A DNA stretch of 32,649 bases, from positions 1 to 32,649 of the forward strand of contig JBBRYB010000035.1 of assembly GCA_038238115.1 (NCBI GenBank), written 5' to 3'. A program made the translations under genes and the position numbers. Numbering within the stretch: the stretch's first letter is position 1; every line of letters begins with the position of its first letter. The DNA is from JBBRYB01 sp038238115. Lineage in GTDB: Bacteria; Actinomycetota; Actinomycetes; Propionibacteriales; Nocardioidaceae. Below the pieces are notes generated by a model. That model searched no databases. It saw only the letters and a program-made list of their open reading frames with translations, and was not told the DNA's origin. Shown here piece after piece: positions 20,481 through 28,811 of the stretch.

Positions 20481-20729
20481 ATGGCAGCGGTGCTGGTCGT
20501 CGAGGACGACGACAAGATCGGTCGGATGCTCGAGGCAGCGCTTCGCGCGAACGGGCATGACGCGTCGTAGCACCGTACCGGCGCCAGTGCGCTGATCGAG
20601 GCCGGGCGAACCGCCTTCGAGCTGGCACTCCTGAACCTCAACCTCCCGGATGTCGACGGGGTGGACGTGTGCCGAGAGCATAAGAGCCGGCAGGGCAGTC
20701 TCGAACAGCCGCCGAGGCGCGCTTTTTGA
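20481..20729 (+). pseudogene. Response regulator receiver-domain remnant
   Basis: From ATG 20481 the frame gives a typical receiver start, VLVVEDDDKIGRMLEAALRANGHDAS, with the acidic pocket EDD. A TAG follows at 20568-20570, then the frame reads on into ELALLNLNLPDVDGVDVCREH. The phospho-acceptor Asp expected in the LLD(L/V)xLPD motif is Asn here. The frame ends at TGA 20727 before the rest of the domain and any output domain. It sits directly after the cassette 1 permease, where actinobacterial cassettes of this kind often encode a two-component pair. With the kinase fragment at 15426-15681, it suggests the loss of the regulators. It may also be a sequencing artefact at the TAG, but the D-to-N change and truncation argue against that. 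Confidence 0.75.
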
Positions 20730-21193
20730 CCCTGCATCCTTGGATCGACGTGACTGGGGATGCTAAACGGTTGCTTGCGCATGCCAAGACCTGGACCGGT
20801 CGGACCGCCAGCAGCGACGTCATCGTCTACAGCACAATCGTGGAGCACGCGACTAAGGCCCGAACACTGGACGTGTGCACGCCCACTTCCGACTCGCTGA
20901 GACGCCCAAGGGAAGATCTACTGTGCCGGCCCCACTCGACGACTTAATTCAACAGTGCCCCGCCGCCTGATCGAGGGCAGTGCCGAGCAGGACGGCCTCG
21001 GTCGTATGGCTAAGGTGGTCACCTTCGAACTGGCGTCGATGGAGTCGCTTCACCAGGAGGAGGGCCCAGAGCAGGGCAAGGTCTACAACCTGCCGGCTGA
21101 CCCAACCCCCCGCCCCCTCTCTGCCAACCTCTCTTGAGACACCCCATCTGGTAGGAATTACTGACTGATGAGGGCCAAATCTGGAGAGGTTTG
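20730..21193. other. Interval without a recognisable gene
   Basis: Short frames occur (for example a 60-aa frame at 20955-21137), but none has a recognisable family and the codon pattern is poor. A ribosome-binding-like GGAGAGG lies at 21183-21189, before the IS3-like OrfA. I see no promoter or repeat that can be supported. Confidence 0.5.
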
Positions 21194-21627
21194 ATGACTG
21201 TCACGATGCCGGGTGCCCCGGTGAGTCATGCTGTGCGGGTGGAGGAGGTGCCCGATCCGGGGGTGCCCGAGCGGCCAAGCGTAGGACCTATACGGCGAGG
21301 TACGAGGCCGAGATCTTGGCCGCGTACGACCGCCTGGACTGCGATGGGCGGGGCGCTTTGATGCGCCGGGGGGGGTTGTACTCCTCGCTGCTCAGCGAGT
21401 GGCGTAAGCAGCGCGACAAGGGCGCGTTGGAGGCGCTTGGTAAGGCCAGGGGCCGACCGCCTGCTGACCCGGTGGAACGGGACAACGCCAGGCTGAGGAC
21501 CCAGGTGGCCAAGCTGCAGGTCGAGCTCAAGACGTCTCGGCGGGTGATCGAAGTGCAGGGAAAGCTCTCCGCGCTGCTGGAACAGCTCGCCACTGGCGGC
21601 GCGACCGACGAGGACCGGGCGCAGTAA
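21194..21627 (+). pseudogene. IS3-like OrfA, frameshifted
   Basis: ATG 21194 opens a frame (VTMPGAPVSHAVRVEEV) that is lost near 21273, where a base appears missing in GCGGCCAAGCG. The next frame continues AKRRTYTARYEAEILAAYD, then LYSSLLSEWRKQRDKGALEAL and a coiled-coil-like C-terminus with RVIEVQGKLSALLEQLA, ending at 21627. This is the HTH plus leucine-zipper protein of IS3-type elements. The frameshift disables it unless programmed, which is unlikely at this location in OrfA. Confidence 0.75.
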
Positions 21628-21635
21628 GCGCCCAA

Positions 21636-22506
21636 GTGATCGAGGCCATCGACGGCGCGGTCGCCGAGCTGGTTCCGCTGCTCGGCGCCAAAGCCGCCTG
21701 CCAAGCGGTCGGCGTGCCGCGGGCCAGCAACTACCGCGACCGTCCCGGCGACGAGGCAGACCAGCCGCTCGAGGTCATCAAGGATGCCAGCGAGCCGATG
21801 CTCGAGCCGCTGCCTGCGTCCGATGGCCGGGGTCGAGGAGGGCGTGCCGCAGCGGCGTCCGCAGGCCAAGCCGCGGGCCCTGTCGGCGACCGAGCGAGCT
21901 AGGTGTTGGAGGTGCTGCATTCCGAGCGGTTTGCCGACGCCGCGCCGGCCACCGTCTACGTGACGCCGCTCGACGAGGGCACCTACTTGGCCGGTGAGTC
22001 GACGATGTACCGGCTGCTGCGCGAACGGGGCGAGACCGACGCCCGACGCCGCCGCGCCACCCATCCGGCGAAGGTGAAACCCGAGCTGGTCGCCTCGGCG
22101 CCCAATCGGGTGTGGAGCTGGGACATCACCAAGCTGCACGGCCCGGCGAAGTGGACCTGCTACTACCGCTACGTGATCCTCGACATCTTCTCCCGCTACC
22201 CGGTCGGCTGGATGGTCGCTTCCCGGGAGTCCGCGACCCTGGCCGAACGGCTGATCACCGAGGTGGTTCGCAAGCGGCACGTCGACCGAGGCCAGCTCAC
22301 CTTGCACGCGGACCGGGGTTCCTCGATGGCGTCCAAGCCGGTCGCGTTCCTGCTCGTCGATCTGGGCGTGACCAAGAGCCACAGCCGACCGCACTGCTCG
22401 AATGACAACCGCTACTCCGAAGCCCAGTTCAAGACCCTGAAGTACCGGCCCGACTTCCCCGACCGGTTCGGCTGCACCGAGGACGCCCGGGTCTTCTGCG
22501 TTGGGG
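21636..22506 (+). pseudogene. IS3-like OrfB transposase, degenerate and truncated
   Basis: The DDE core survives: VWSWDITKLHGP (first Asp), LTLHADRGSSM (second Asp) and DNRYSEAQFKTLK (Glu), in the rve-type integrase fold. Upstream, the N-terminal part (IEAIDGAVAELVPLLGAKAA from 21642, then KPRALSATER in another frame) has at least two frameshifts, and a TAG at 21900 interrupts one frame. At about 22500 the OrfB sequence stops at EDARVFC and an IS6-type sequence continues in the same frame. The C-terminus normally found after the Glu box is therefore gone. Not functional. Confidence 0.75.
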
Positions 22507-22800
22507 TGACGACGGACCGGGCGCCGGCCTACCCGCGAGTCCTCGACGAGCTTGTCCCGACCGCCCTGGATGACAGCGAGCAGTACGCCAACAACAGAGT
22601 CGAAGCAGACCATGGTCGGCTCAAAGCGAGGCTGCGACCGATGCGTGGTCTCAAGATCTTCCGATCGGCACGGATCCCTGTTACCGGCCAGGTGTTCGTC
22701 AGAACCTCAGACGCGGCCACTACGCCATTGCCATCGACGCACCGGTTCATCAACGGCTACCGGCGGCAATTCGATGAGCTGGCGCTCGTCATCGCCAGGG
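22507..22800 (+). pseudogene. IS6-family transposase tail fused in frame to OrfB
   Basis: From about TTDRAPAYPRVLDELVP the frame reads EQYANNRVEADHGRLKAR and RLRPMRGLKIF, the last catalytic Glu region of IS6-type transposases, ending FDELALVI. It resembles the remnants at 1598-1938 and 28451-28535 but is in the opposite orientation. The N-terminus has been replaced by IS3-type OrfB. The fused frame continues past it to 23174 without a stop. Confidence 0.75.
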
Positions 22801-22821
22801 GCTGCTATTGCCAACACTGGC

Positions 22822-22851
22822 TCGCCTTCCGTACCGCGGTACGGAAGGCGA
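22822..22851. repeat. Perfect 30-bp palindrome
   Basis: Fifteen-base arms with no loop, centred at 22836/22837 (core GTACCGCGGTAC). It lies just after the IS6 tail and before the possible integrase scrap. It is too perfect to be chance at this GC content. It may be a mirrored IS-end junction, a strong terminator between the convergent cassettes, or a protein-binding site. The centre is a SacII site. Confidence 0.9.
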
Positions 22852-22929
22852 AAGAACCCGGAGACTCGCGGCATCGTCGCCCCTGCCGTCGGTCTGTCCA
22901 CCGCACCCCCGTCCGAGAAACCGTAAGGC

Positions 22930-23040
22930 TGCGCAAGCCACCCTCGCAGGCGATGTCGCTGACAGTGGAGCAGGTGGACGCGATCCGGTCAGCCGTCCGC
23001 GGCTGGCGCCGAGGCCCGGCGAGCACCACGTCTGAGGGTG
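22930..23040 (+). pseudogene. Possible tyrosine integrase scrap
   Basis: The frame encodes LTVEQVDAIRSAVRGWRRGP preceded by KPPSQ. Streptomycete-type integrases have a similar stretch at the start of their catalytic domain (LTxxQVxAIRxAVRxWR). Nothing else of an integrase is present. It may be all that is left of the element 2 integrase. The similarity is from memory and modest. Confidence 0.45.
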
Positions 23041-23058
23041 CGTCCTTGGATGCGGGAC

Positions 23059-25743
23059 TCAGGGCTCGCGCAGCGCCGTGGCGGCGCGGATCCGGGTCAC
23101 CGCAAACAGCGCACCGACGAGCGCTAGTCCGCAGGTGGCCACCATTAGCCCGACGAAGGCGAGCAGCGAGCTGACCGGGATCGTTAGGAGCGGCGGCGGG
23201 AGGGTGAAGAAGAGCCCGAGGACGCGCACAGAGAGCAGGCTGAGCAGGAGTCCGAGCGGCAGGCCGACTACGAGGCTCCCCACCACCGTGACGATTCCCT
23301 CCTGCTTCGGTCCCGCGGCAATTTGGGAGCGCGTCGCGCCAAGCGCCTCGAGGATCGCGAATTCACGCCGCCGCTCGTAGACCACGAACGCGCCGAGGAC
23401 GGCCACCCCGAGCGCCGCGATCAGGCCTGCGCCGATCGCCTCGATCTGCTTCAGGCCGTCGAGGTTCAGCGACGCGAGGCTTCGAGGCGCCGCCTGGGTC
23501 ATTCCCGCGACGGTCTGCACGGCGAAGCGCTTGTGGACCGCGGGGTTCGCCGCGAGCTCCGCGGCGACCGCAGAGGGCGACTGGCCGACCGTCACGCGGG
23601 CCAGGTAGAAGTCGGGCCGCGGCGCGGAATAGGGCGGGAGCCCGGCCGTCGACACGACCATCTCCGCGAACGGGTTCGAGGGCGGGAACGATCTGAAGAT
23701 GCCGACAACGTGGAAGTTGACGTTCCGGCTTAGGTCCTGGTCGTCGGGAAAGATGGTGACTGGCAGGTTGTCGCCGACGGTCACGGCGAAGTCCGTCGCG
23801 ATCTCCTGCGCCACGATCACACCAGAGGGGTCCTCGATCAGCCCTTGGACGCCCTTGCCGGCGATCATCTGCGGCGTGGTGGTCACGGTGCCCGAGTAGG
23901 TGCTGAGGTCGATCGCATCGATGGTCTTGCGGTCGGTCCCCGAACGGGCCGGGACTTGCCGGATCGGTGTGACAGACGCAACGTTCGGCCCCAGGGATTT
24001 CGGCAGTGTGTAGAGCGGGTCACCGGCTGTCAGGCGCAGATCGGAGCCGAACGCCGCGGTCGCGTCGGACTGCTTGGCGCTCGTGTACGTCGCCACGAAC
24101 GACACGACCTGAGTCCCGAAGGCCACCGCGAGGATGCCGATGGCAAGGGCTACTCCGGTCCGCGCCGGGCGCCGGCCAAGCCAGCGCAGCGCCGCGGCGC
24201 GCCATGAGGGCAGCGCCCGGGACCGGTCGGGCCGGGTCAAGCGCAGCGCGCCCGCGAGCAGAATGCGGATCGCGAACAAGGCGATGCCGATCCATAACGC
24301 GATCGGCGCGAGCAGGACGTAGAAGGAGAGTGCCAGCGTCGTTCCCTGAGCAGCCTCGATGGGCGTTAGCTTCAGCCCGCCGGCGAGGATATTGATCGTC
24401 AGGATGGCGAGACCGACGCCGATCGCCGCGACGTCCAGGTAGGCGCGAAACCACAGCGGTCGCCAGCCGCGCTCGAGGACGCGTCGCTCGGTGATCACCT
24501 CTGAGCGTTTGCTCGACCTGATGAGGCGCACCACGCGGACGCCGGTAGTGAGGGCGCCTGCGGCAAGCGCCAGCAGCACCGCGAATGCGACACCGCTCCC
24601 CGAGGTGTCTTGCCCCGCCGCGTGTCCTTCAAGGGCGCTCACGCCGACGAACGCCACGGCGAGGCCGATCATCGAGCCGAGGAGGCCGGCAAGCACAGCC
24701 TGCAGGCCGGCGAGCCGCACCAACTGCGACTCAGTCGCGCCGCGAAGTCGCAGCAGGGCGTCCTCACGGCGCTGGCCCTCCGCTAGCGCCGACTGCGCCG
24801 CAAGTCCGAGCGCAGCGGCGACGAGGGCGCCGGGAATCCCGAGCAGGAGGAACAGGATCTTCGCGTTGGTGGCGTCGGCGGACGCCTCACTGAGCGGCTC
24901 GGCGCCGTTGTCGGAGACGACGATCGCGCCGGGCGCCGGGGTGCGCTCGAGCAGGCGCCGAAGCGCGCCAGACCACACGGAAGCCGTGCCGGGGTCCGAC
25001 GGGTAGGCATTGTGGTCGACGCCGACATGCACCTCAAGGCTGACGGGCGGCAGATCGGTCAGGCCGGGGTTCAGGACCGTGGTCGCTGGTCCAAGCTTCT
25101 TGATGATCGCCGGCAGGAGCCGTTTCTCGAAGGTGGCGTAGGGGATCACGATCGCGCGCGGCACCAGGGCAACGTCACCCTGGACGTCCCCTGCGGGAAT
25201 GGCGAACCAGGTGGGGAGGGCCTGTCGGAGGTCGGCCGTACCAGCGGCTGGCATGGTCAGCGACCCGCCGCCTCCCGGCAGGTCGATCGTCAACTGCTGC
25301 GCCTGGGCGAAGGCGGGCGAGTAGTCGCGGAGCGCCTGATCGAGGAGGGCCCCACCGCCGAGCGAACCGCTCACGATGCGGGCCCAGGGGTGGTCCCGGA
25401 AGTACCGAGGGTCGACAGCGAACAGCCTCGCGCTCGCGCCACCGGGGTCGCCAGACGTGTGGACGAACACGTTGGCCGCAGCGAAGCGGTCGACGGTACT
25501 CACCCCCGGGACGGCCGCGAGCTCGCGAGCGACAGCGGTCATGTTGACGTCGAGCGACGTCGCCAGCGCACGCTGCTCGACCTGCACCGGCTGGAGCGCG
25601 ATCTGCGTCATCGACGTGACAGCCTGGCTCAGGAAGAGCAGGGTAGCGCCGAGCATGGCGACCGGGAACGCCACGCCAAAGGCACCAAGGACCAGCCTGA
25701 GGGGCGCCCTGCGGAGGCTCTGGGAAGCGAGCCAGATAATCAT
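23059..25743 (-). CDS. FtsX-like ABC permease, 894 aa, cassette 2
   Basis: The same architecture as the permease of cassette 1, on the opposite strand: an N-terminal helix (LVLGAFGVAFPVAMLGATLLFL, in two parts), an extracytoplasmic domain, a helix bundle about 290-500, a second N-terminal-type helix near 530-555 (TGVALAIGILAVAFGTQVVSF), a second extracytoplasmic domain and three C-terminal helices (about 765-790, 815-840, 860-885). Start ATG 25743 overlaps the stop of the upstream ATPase as ATGA. The sequence diverges from its cassette 1 counterpart, so this is a paralogous or independently acquired copy rather than a recent duplication. Function: MacB-like export or mechanotransmission; substrate unknown. 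Its stop is about 20 bases beyond the integrase scrap. Confidence 0.92.
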   Translation of the reverse strand: MIIWLASQSLRRAPLRLVLGAFGVAFPVAMLGATLLFLSQAVTSMTQIALQPVQVEQRALATSLDVNMTAVARELAAVPGVSTVDRFAAANVFVHTSGDPGGASARLFAVDPRYFRDHPWARIVSGSLGGGALLDQALRDYSPAFAQAQQLTIDLPGGGGSLTMPAAGTADLRQALPTWFAIPAGDVQGDVALVPRAIVIPYATFEKRLLPAIIKKLGPATTVLNPGLTDLPPVSLEVHVGVDHNAYPSDPGTASVWSGALRRLLERTPAPGAIVVSDNGAEPLSEASADATNAKILFLLLGIPGALVAAALGLAAQSALAEGQRREDALLRLRGATESQLVRLAGLQAVLAGLLGSMIGLAVAFVGVSALEGHAAGQDTSGSGVAFAVLLALAAGALTTGVRVVRLIRSSKRSEVITERRVLERGWRPLWFRAYLDVAAIGVGLAILTINILAGGLKLTPIEAAQGTTLALSFYVLLAPIALWIGIALFAIRILLAGALRLTRPDRSRALPSWRAAALRWLGRRPARTGVALAIGILAVAFGTQVVSFVATYTSAKQSDATAAFGSDLRLTAGDPLYTLPKSLGPNVASVTPIRQVPARSGTDRKTIDAIDLSTYSGTVTTTPQMIAGKGVQGLIEDPSGVIVAQEIATDFAVTVGDNLPVTIFPDDQDLSRNVNFHVVGIFRSFPPSNPFAEMVVSTAGLPPYSAPRPDFYLARVTVGQSPSAVAAELAANPAVHKRFAVQTVAGMTQAAPRSLASLNLDGLKQIEAIGAGLIAALGVAVLGAFVVYERRREFAILEALGATRSQIAAGPKQEGIVTVVGSLVVGLPLGLLLSLLSVRVLGLFFTLPPPLLTIPVSSLLAFVGLMVATCGLALVGALFAVTRIRAATALREP

Positions 25744-26507
25744 GGCGTGGGTCCCGCCTCCGCCGGGCCGCCAGCCGGGGTCGCCGCCGGGCCCGTCCTC
25801 GCGGTTGGACTCAGCCGGCCCGAGTGCATCTCGATGACGCGATCGGCCTGAGCTGCGACGGTGGGATCGTGGGTGACCATCACGACGGCCGCTCCCCCCT
25901 CCCGGGCCGCGTCGAGGAGCAGCGCGGTCACAGCCAGTCCGGTCTTTGAGTCCAGGTTCCCCGTTGGCTCATCGGCCAGGACGAGGGTGGGCCTGCCGAC
26001 CAGCGCACGGGCGATGCCCACGCGCTGCTGCTGGCCACCGGAGAGCTGGTCGGGAAGCTTGGCCTGCTCCCCGGCGAGGCCGACACGATCAAGCGCCTCG
26101 GCCGTACGGCTGGCTCGCTCGGCGGGCTCGACGTCGTCAAGCACCAGGGGGACCTCGACGTTCTCGCCGGCAGTGGCCTGTGGGAGCAACGCCATCCCCT
26201 GGACGACGAAACCGCAGTTCCCGCGCCGAAACCGAGCGCGTTCGTCACCGCTCAGGCTCTGCCAATCGACGCCGGCGACCTTGACGGTTCCCGAGTCGGG
26301 ACGGTCGAGGCCACCAAGGAGGAACAGGAGGGTGCTCTTTCCGGACCCGCTGGGCCCGACCACAGCGAGTACCTCGCCCCGGGCGACGTTCAGCGATGCA
26401 CCGTCGAGCGCCTTCACGGAGAGCCCGTCGCGCGCATAGGTGTGAGTGACGTCGGCCGCTTCTGCTGCCGGCTCTAGCGGGACATAGTCGGGAGCCTCAG
26501 CCGGCAT
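25740..26507 (-). CDS. ABC transporter ATPase B of cassette 2 (LSGGQ type)
   Basis: A 255-aa ATPase: Walker A GPSGSGKST at 51-59, Q-loop Gln 103 (VQG), signature LSGGQ at 155-159, Walker B LVLADE at 175-180, D-loop GNLDSKT and H-loop His 213 (VTHDPT). The C-terminal 30 residues are Pro/Ala-rich (ARTGPAATPAGG). ATG 26507 overlaps the end of the upstream ATPase gene by 11 bases. It ends in an ATGA overlap with the permease. It is the consensus member of the pair. A longer frame to 26801 belongs to the other reading frame of the upstream ATPase gene and is not used. Confidence 0.92.
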   Translation of the reverse strand: MPAEAPDYVPLEPAAEAADVTHTYARDGLSVKALDGASLNVARGEVLAVVGPSGSGKSTLLFLLGGLDRPDSGTVKVAGVDWQSLSGDERARFRRGNCGFVVQGMALLPQATAGENVEVPLVLDDVEPAERASRTAEALDRVGLAGEQAKLPDQLSGGQQQRVGIARALVGRPTLVLADEPTGNLDSKTGLAVTALLLDAAREGGAAVVMVTHDPTVAAQADRVIEMHSGRLSPTARTGPAATPAGGPAEAGPTP

Positions 26508-27279
26508 CGTGCACCTCCCCGTCGCGCATCTCCAGGCGCCGGTCTGCTCGGTCAGCAACCTGAGGATTGTGGGTGACCGTGAGCAACGCGGTGCCTTCGT
26601 CGCGCAGCTCGGCGAGCAGGTCAAGGATCCCGGCGGCGGTCGCCTCGTCGAGCTCGCCGGTGGGCTCATCGGTGAGCAACAACCGCGGCCTGGGCGCGAC
26701 CGCGAGAGCGATGGCCGCCCGCTGGTTCTCTCCGCCCGAGAGCTGGCCGGCGCGGTGGTGGCGGCGCTCGGCCAGACCGACCTGCGACAGAAGCTCGTCA
26801 ACGCGCTGACGGACCTCGCCGGTCGGGCGTCCGTCGAGGCGCAGCGGCAGGGAGACGTTCCCGGCCACGTCCAGGAGCGGATGGAGGTTGTCGCGCTGCA
26901 TCACCAAACCGATGCGGCGGCGACGTTCCCGGGCACGGTCGGGCGGCGAGAGTCGCGTCAGGTCCCGGCCGTCGATCATCACGGAGCCGCCGCTCGGCTC
27001 CAACAGGCCGGCGAGGATGTGGACCAGAGTGCTCTTGCCGCTGCCCGAAGGTCCCATCAGGGTGGTCCACGACCCCGCCTCGAGCACGACCTCCGCGCCG
27101 CGCAGGGCCACCGTCTCCACCTCGGTCTCGCGATAGATCTTGTACAGGCCACGAGCCTCGATGGCGGGACCCGATACTCGACGGGGAGAGGTCCCCCCAC
27201 CGGGTGCCGCGATCTCAGAATCGATCCGAGTGATGCGGCCCGAGCCAGAGTCCCTACTTGACAAGGCTCGACACCTCAT
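26497..27279 (-). CDS. ABC transporter ATPase A of cassette 2 (LSGGE type)
   Basis: A 260-aa ATPase: Walker A GPSGSGKST at 76-84, Q-loop Gln 128, signature LSGGE at 180-184 (followed by NQRAAIALAV), Walker B LLLTDE at 200-205, D-loop GELDEAT and H-loop His 237 (VTHNPQ). The conserved domain begins only near residue 39. The chosen start, ATG 27279, overlaps the lipoprotein's 3' end by 26 bases. No in-frame ATG or GTG exists between the lipoprotein stop and the domain, so a rare start such as TTG is the alternative. Like ATPase A of cassette 1 it carries GELDEAT and the Glu variant of the signature motif. Confidence 0.88.
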   Translation of the reverse strand: MRCRALSSRDSGSGRITRIDSEIAAPGGGTSPRRVSGPAIEARGLYKIYRETEVETVALRGAEVVLEAGSWTTLMGPSGSGKSTLVHILAGLLEPSGGSVMIDGRDLTRLSPPDRARERRRRIGLVMQRDNLHPLLDVAGNVSLPLRLDGRPTGEVRQRVDELLSQVGLAERRHHRAGQLSGGENQRAAIALAVAPRPRLLLTDEPTGELDEATAAGILDLLAELRDEGTALLTVTHNPQVADRADRRLEMRDGEVHDAG

Positions 27280-28075
27280 GGTGACCGCCCTGGTGGAGGT
27301 CGGCGTGCACGAATCCCACGCCGGGCGCAAACCACTTGCGCTCGTGCTTCGTGGGGTCGAGCGGGTTGATGTCCTGGGTGACGACCACGTGGCTGTACGT
27401 CCCCGACGGGAGCTTGATCGAGGCGTTGGTCTCCAGGACCGTCGCCGTGTCCTCGGCGATTCCTGGACGGTACTCCTGCCGGTAATGGTCATTCGTCCTC
27501 GAACTGGCCTCCATGACGATGCCCGGAAGCGCATGGTCAACCCCTGCCTCCCAGGTGCCATCGGTGTTGGTGACGACCCCGTTGATGTATTCGGCCGTGT
27601 TCTCGCCGAAGTACCAGACGTTGCCCTTGCTGTCCTGGGCATACCAGTCGGTTGTCTTCTCGACGAGCGAGTGGTTCTGGGTGACGACGTCGCTGATCAC
27701 CAGGCACTTGACGCCCATGACCGACTTGGTCTGCTTCAGGACCGCGTATCGCGTTGACGTCGGCACGCCGTCGCGGGTCCCCCTGTAGAGGCGCGTCGTC
27801 CCCGGCTTCAGCGGGAAGTAGCGGTTGTTGACAGTTGTCGAGAACTGGCTCGGGACGATCTTCGGGTGATAGTTCCGCCCAGTCGTCACCGGCCCGGTGG
27901 TCGCCGGCGGAACGCTGCCTGTACTCGACGTGCTGGGCGTCCTGGATGTCGTCTGGGGGCTGGACAACGACGTCCCGCTTGAGCCGCAACCGCCCACGGC
28001 CAGTAGGGACGCCACCCCCGTCAAGGCCACTCCGGCCAACGCGCCACGGGTTCGGCTGAACATTGTCGTGATCAC
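27254..28075 (-). CDS. Putative lipoprotein, first gene of cassette 2
   Basis: A 273-aa protein. The start is GTG 28075, with GAAGGAG seven bases upstream. The signal has a basic start, a hydrophobic core (VALTGVASLLAVGGC) and a lipobox LAVGGC with the lipidated Cys at residue 30. A Ser/Thr/Pro-rich linker (31-65) is followed by a globular domain (about 70-273) with aromatic strand-like segments (NRYFPLKPGTTRLYRGTRDG, then GNVWYFGENTAEYING). It starts MITTMF; the other cassette's lipoprotein starts MITSRR. I do not recognise the family. Its 3' end overlaps the next gene. Likely anchored outside the membrane as the partner of the FtsX-type permease. Confidence 0.8.
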   Translation of the reverse strand: MITTMFSRTRGALAGVALTGVASLLAVGGCGSSGTSLSSPQTTSRTPSTSSTGSVPPATTGPVTTGRNYHPKIVPSQFSTTVNNRYFPLKPGTTRLYRGTRDGVPTSTRYAVLKQTKSVMGVKCLVISDVVTQNHSLVEKTTDWYAQDSKGNVWYFGENTAEYINGVVTNTDGTWEAGVDHALPGIVMEASSRTNDHYRQEYRPGIAEDTATVLETNASIKLPSGTYSHVVVTQDINPLDPTKHERKWFAPGVGFVHADLHQGGHHEVSSLVK

Positions 28076-28133
28076 GGTTCTTCTCCTTCGAGTCGCAACG
28101 TCCTGAACTACGTGACATCAGCATGAACCGGTG

Positions 28134-28139
28134 ATTATG
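28134..28139 (-). promoter_or_regulatory. Possible -10 element for cassette 2
   Basis: On the minus strand the bases CATAAT match five of six of the -10 consensus, about 60 bases upstream of the lipoprotein GTG. No convincing -35 sequence precedes it. Bases 28140-28450 show no gene that I trust, only short frames without recognisable families. Confidence 0.3.
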
Positions 28140-28450
28140 AGAGGATCGTGAGGGCGAATGCCCTGCCCGCGGGGGAGGGATCGTGCAATCCTCACAAGTG
28201 ACAGACGGAACTTCCGTCGGCTCCATGGTGAACTACGGGCACGCTTCGCGGAGCTTGCCCCGGAGGTCGTGGCGATCAGACCCGTGAGCGACTGGCGCTT
28301 GAGCACGAGCCTCAGGAACGTGCGCCTAACGGGGCGCCGCCGTCGCACCTATCACGGTGTTGCCCTGCCCTTGGGCCATTCGAAGGTGAAGCCCGCCCTC
28401 TGCGCCGCTTGCGTGGCACCGCGACTTCGCCGACGCCAGGAGTCGACTGG

Positions 28451-28535
28451 GGTCTGTTGCGTTGGCCGATCGGCTGGCATGACTGAACGATCGTCCGCTG
28501 GGGTTCAGACGGCGAGCGTCAGCTCATCGAAGCCC
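28451..28535 (-). pseudogene. IS6-family 3' end remnant
   Basis: Nearly the same as 1599-1680: CTGTTGCGTTGGCCGATCGG at the left, then a diverged spacer, and on the minus strand the coding end FDELTLAV with a stop. Only the last few codons and the IS end remain. The orientation is the same as that of the copy at 1598. Confidence 0.75.
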
Positions 28536-28811
28536 ACCCGGACCTCACGGTCCCATTTCAGATCGAAACCATGGACAGGCTGACACCGACCTTCTGGCCA
28601 CGCTCTACGAGGCGACGCGACGCGAGGATTGCTCAGCGGTCCAGGGGTTGACCTGCATGACGCGATGCGCCTTGCCCTGGTCACGGGGAATCGGCCGGAG
28701 AACATGGAGGCGGACCTTCTCGGACACTTCAAGGTCATTGAGCGGATCGCACGGCAATTCGGACCCTTCGACGCCGATAGAGCTGACGTGGAATCTTGAC
28801 AGGATGAGCTC

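Noticed and set aside
21288..22613. 441-aa minus-strand frame
   Set aside because: It is antisense to the IS3-like and IS6-like remnants, which have clear transposase motifs on the plus strand.
25012..25851. 279-aa plus-strand frame
   Set aside because: It is antisense to the permease and ATPase of cassette 2, with no recognisable motifs.
28158..28583. 141-aa plus-strand frame
   Set aside because: There is no recognisable family, it runs into the IS6 remnant, and it lacks a ribosome-binding site.
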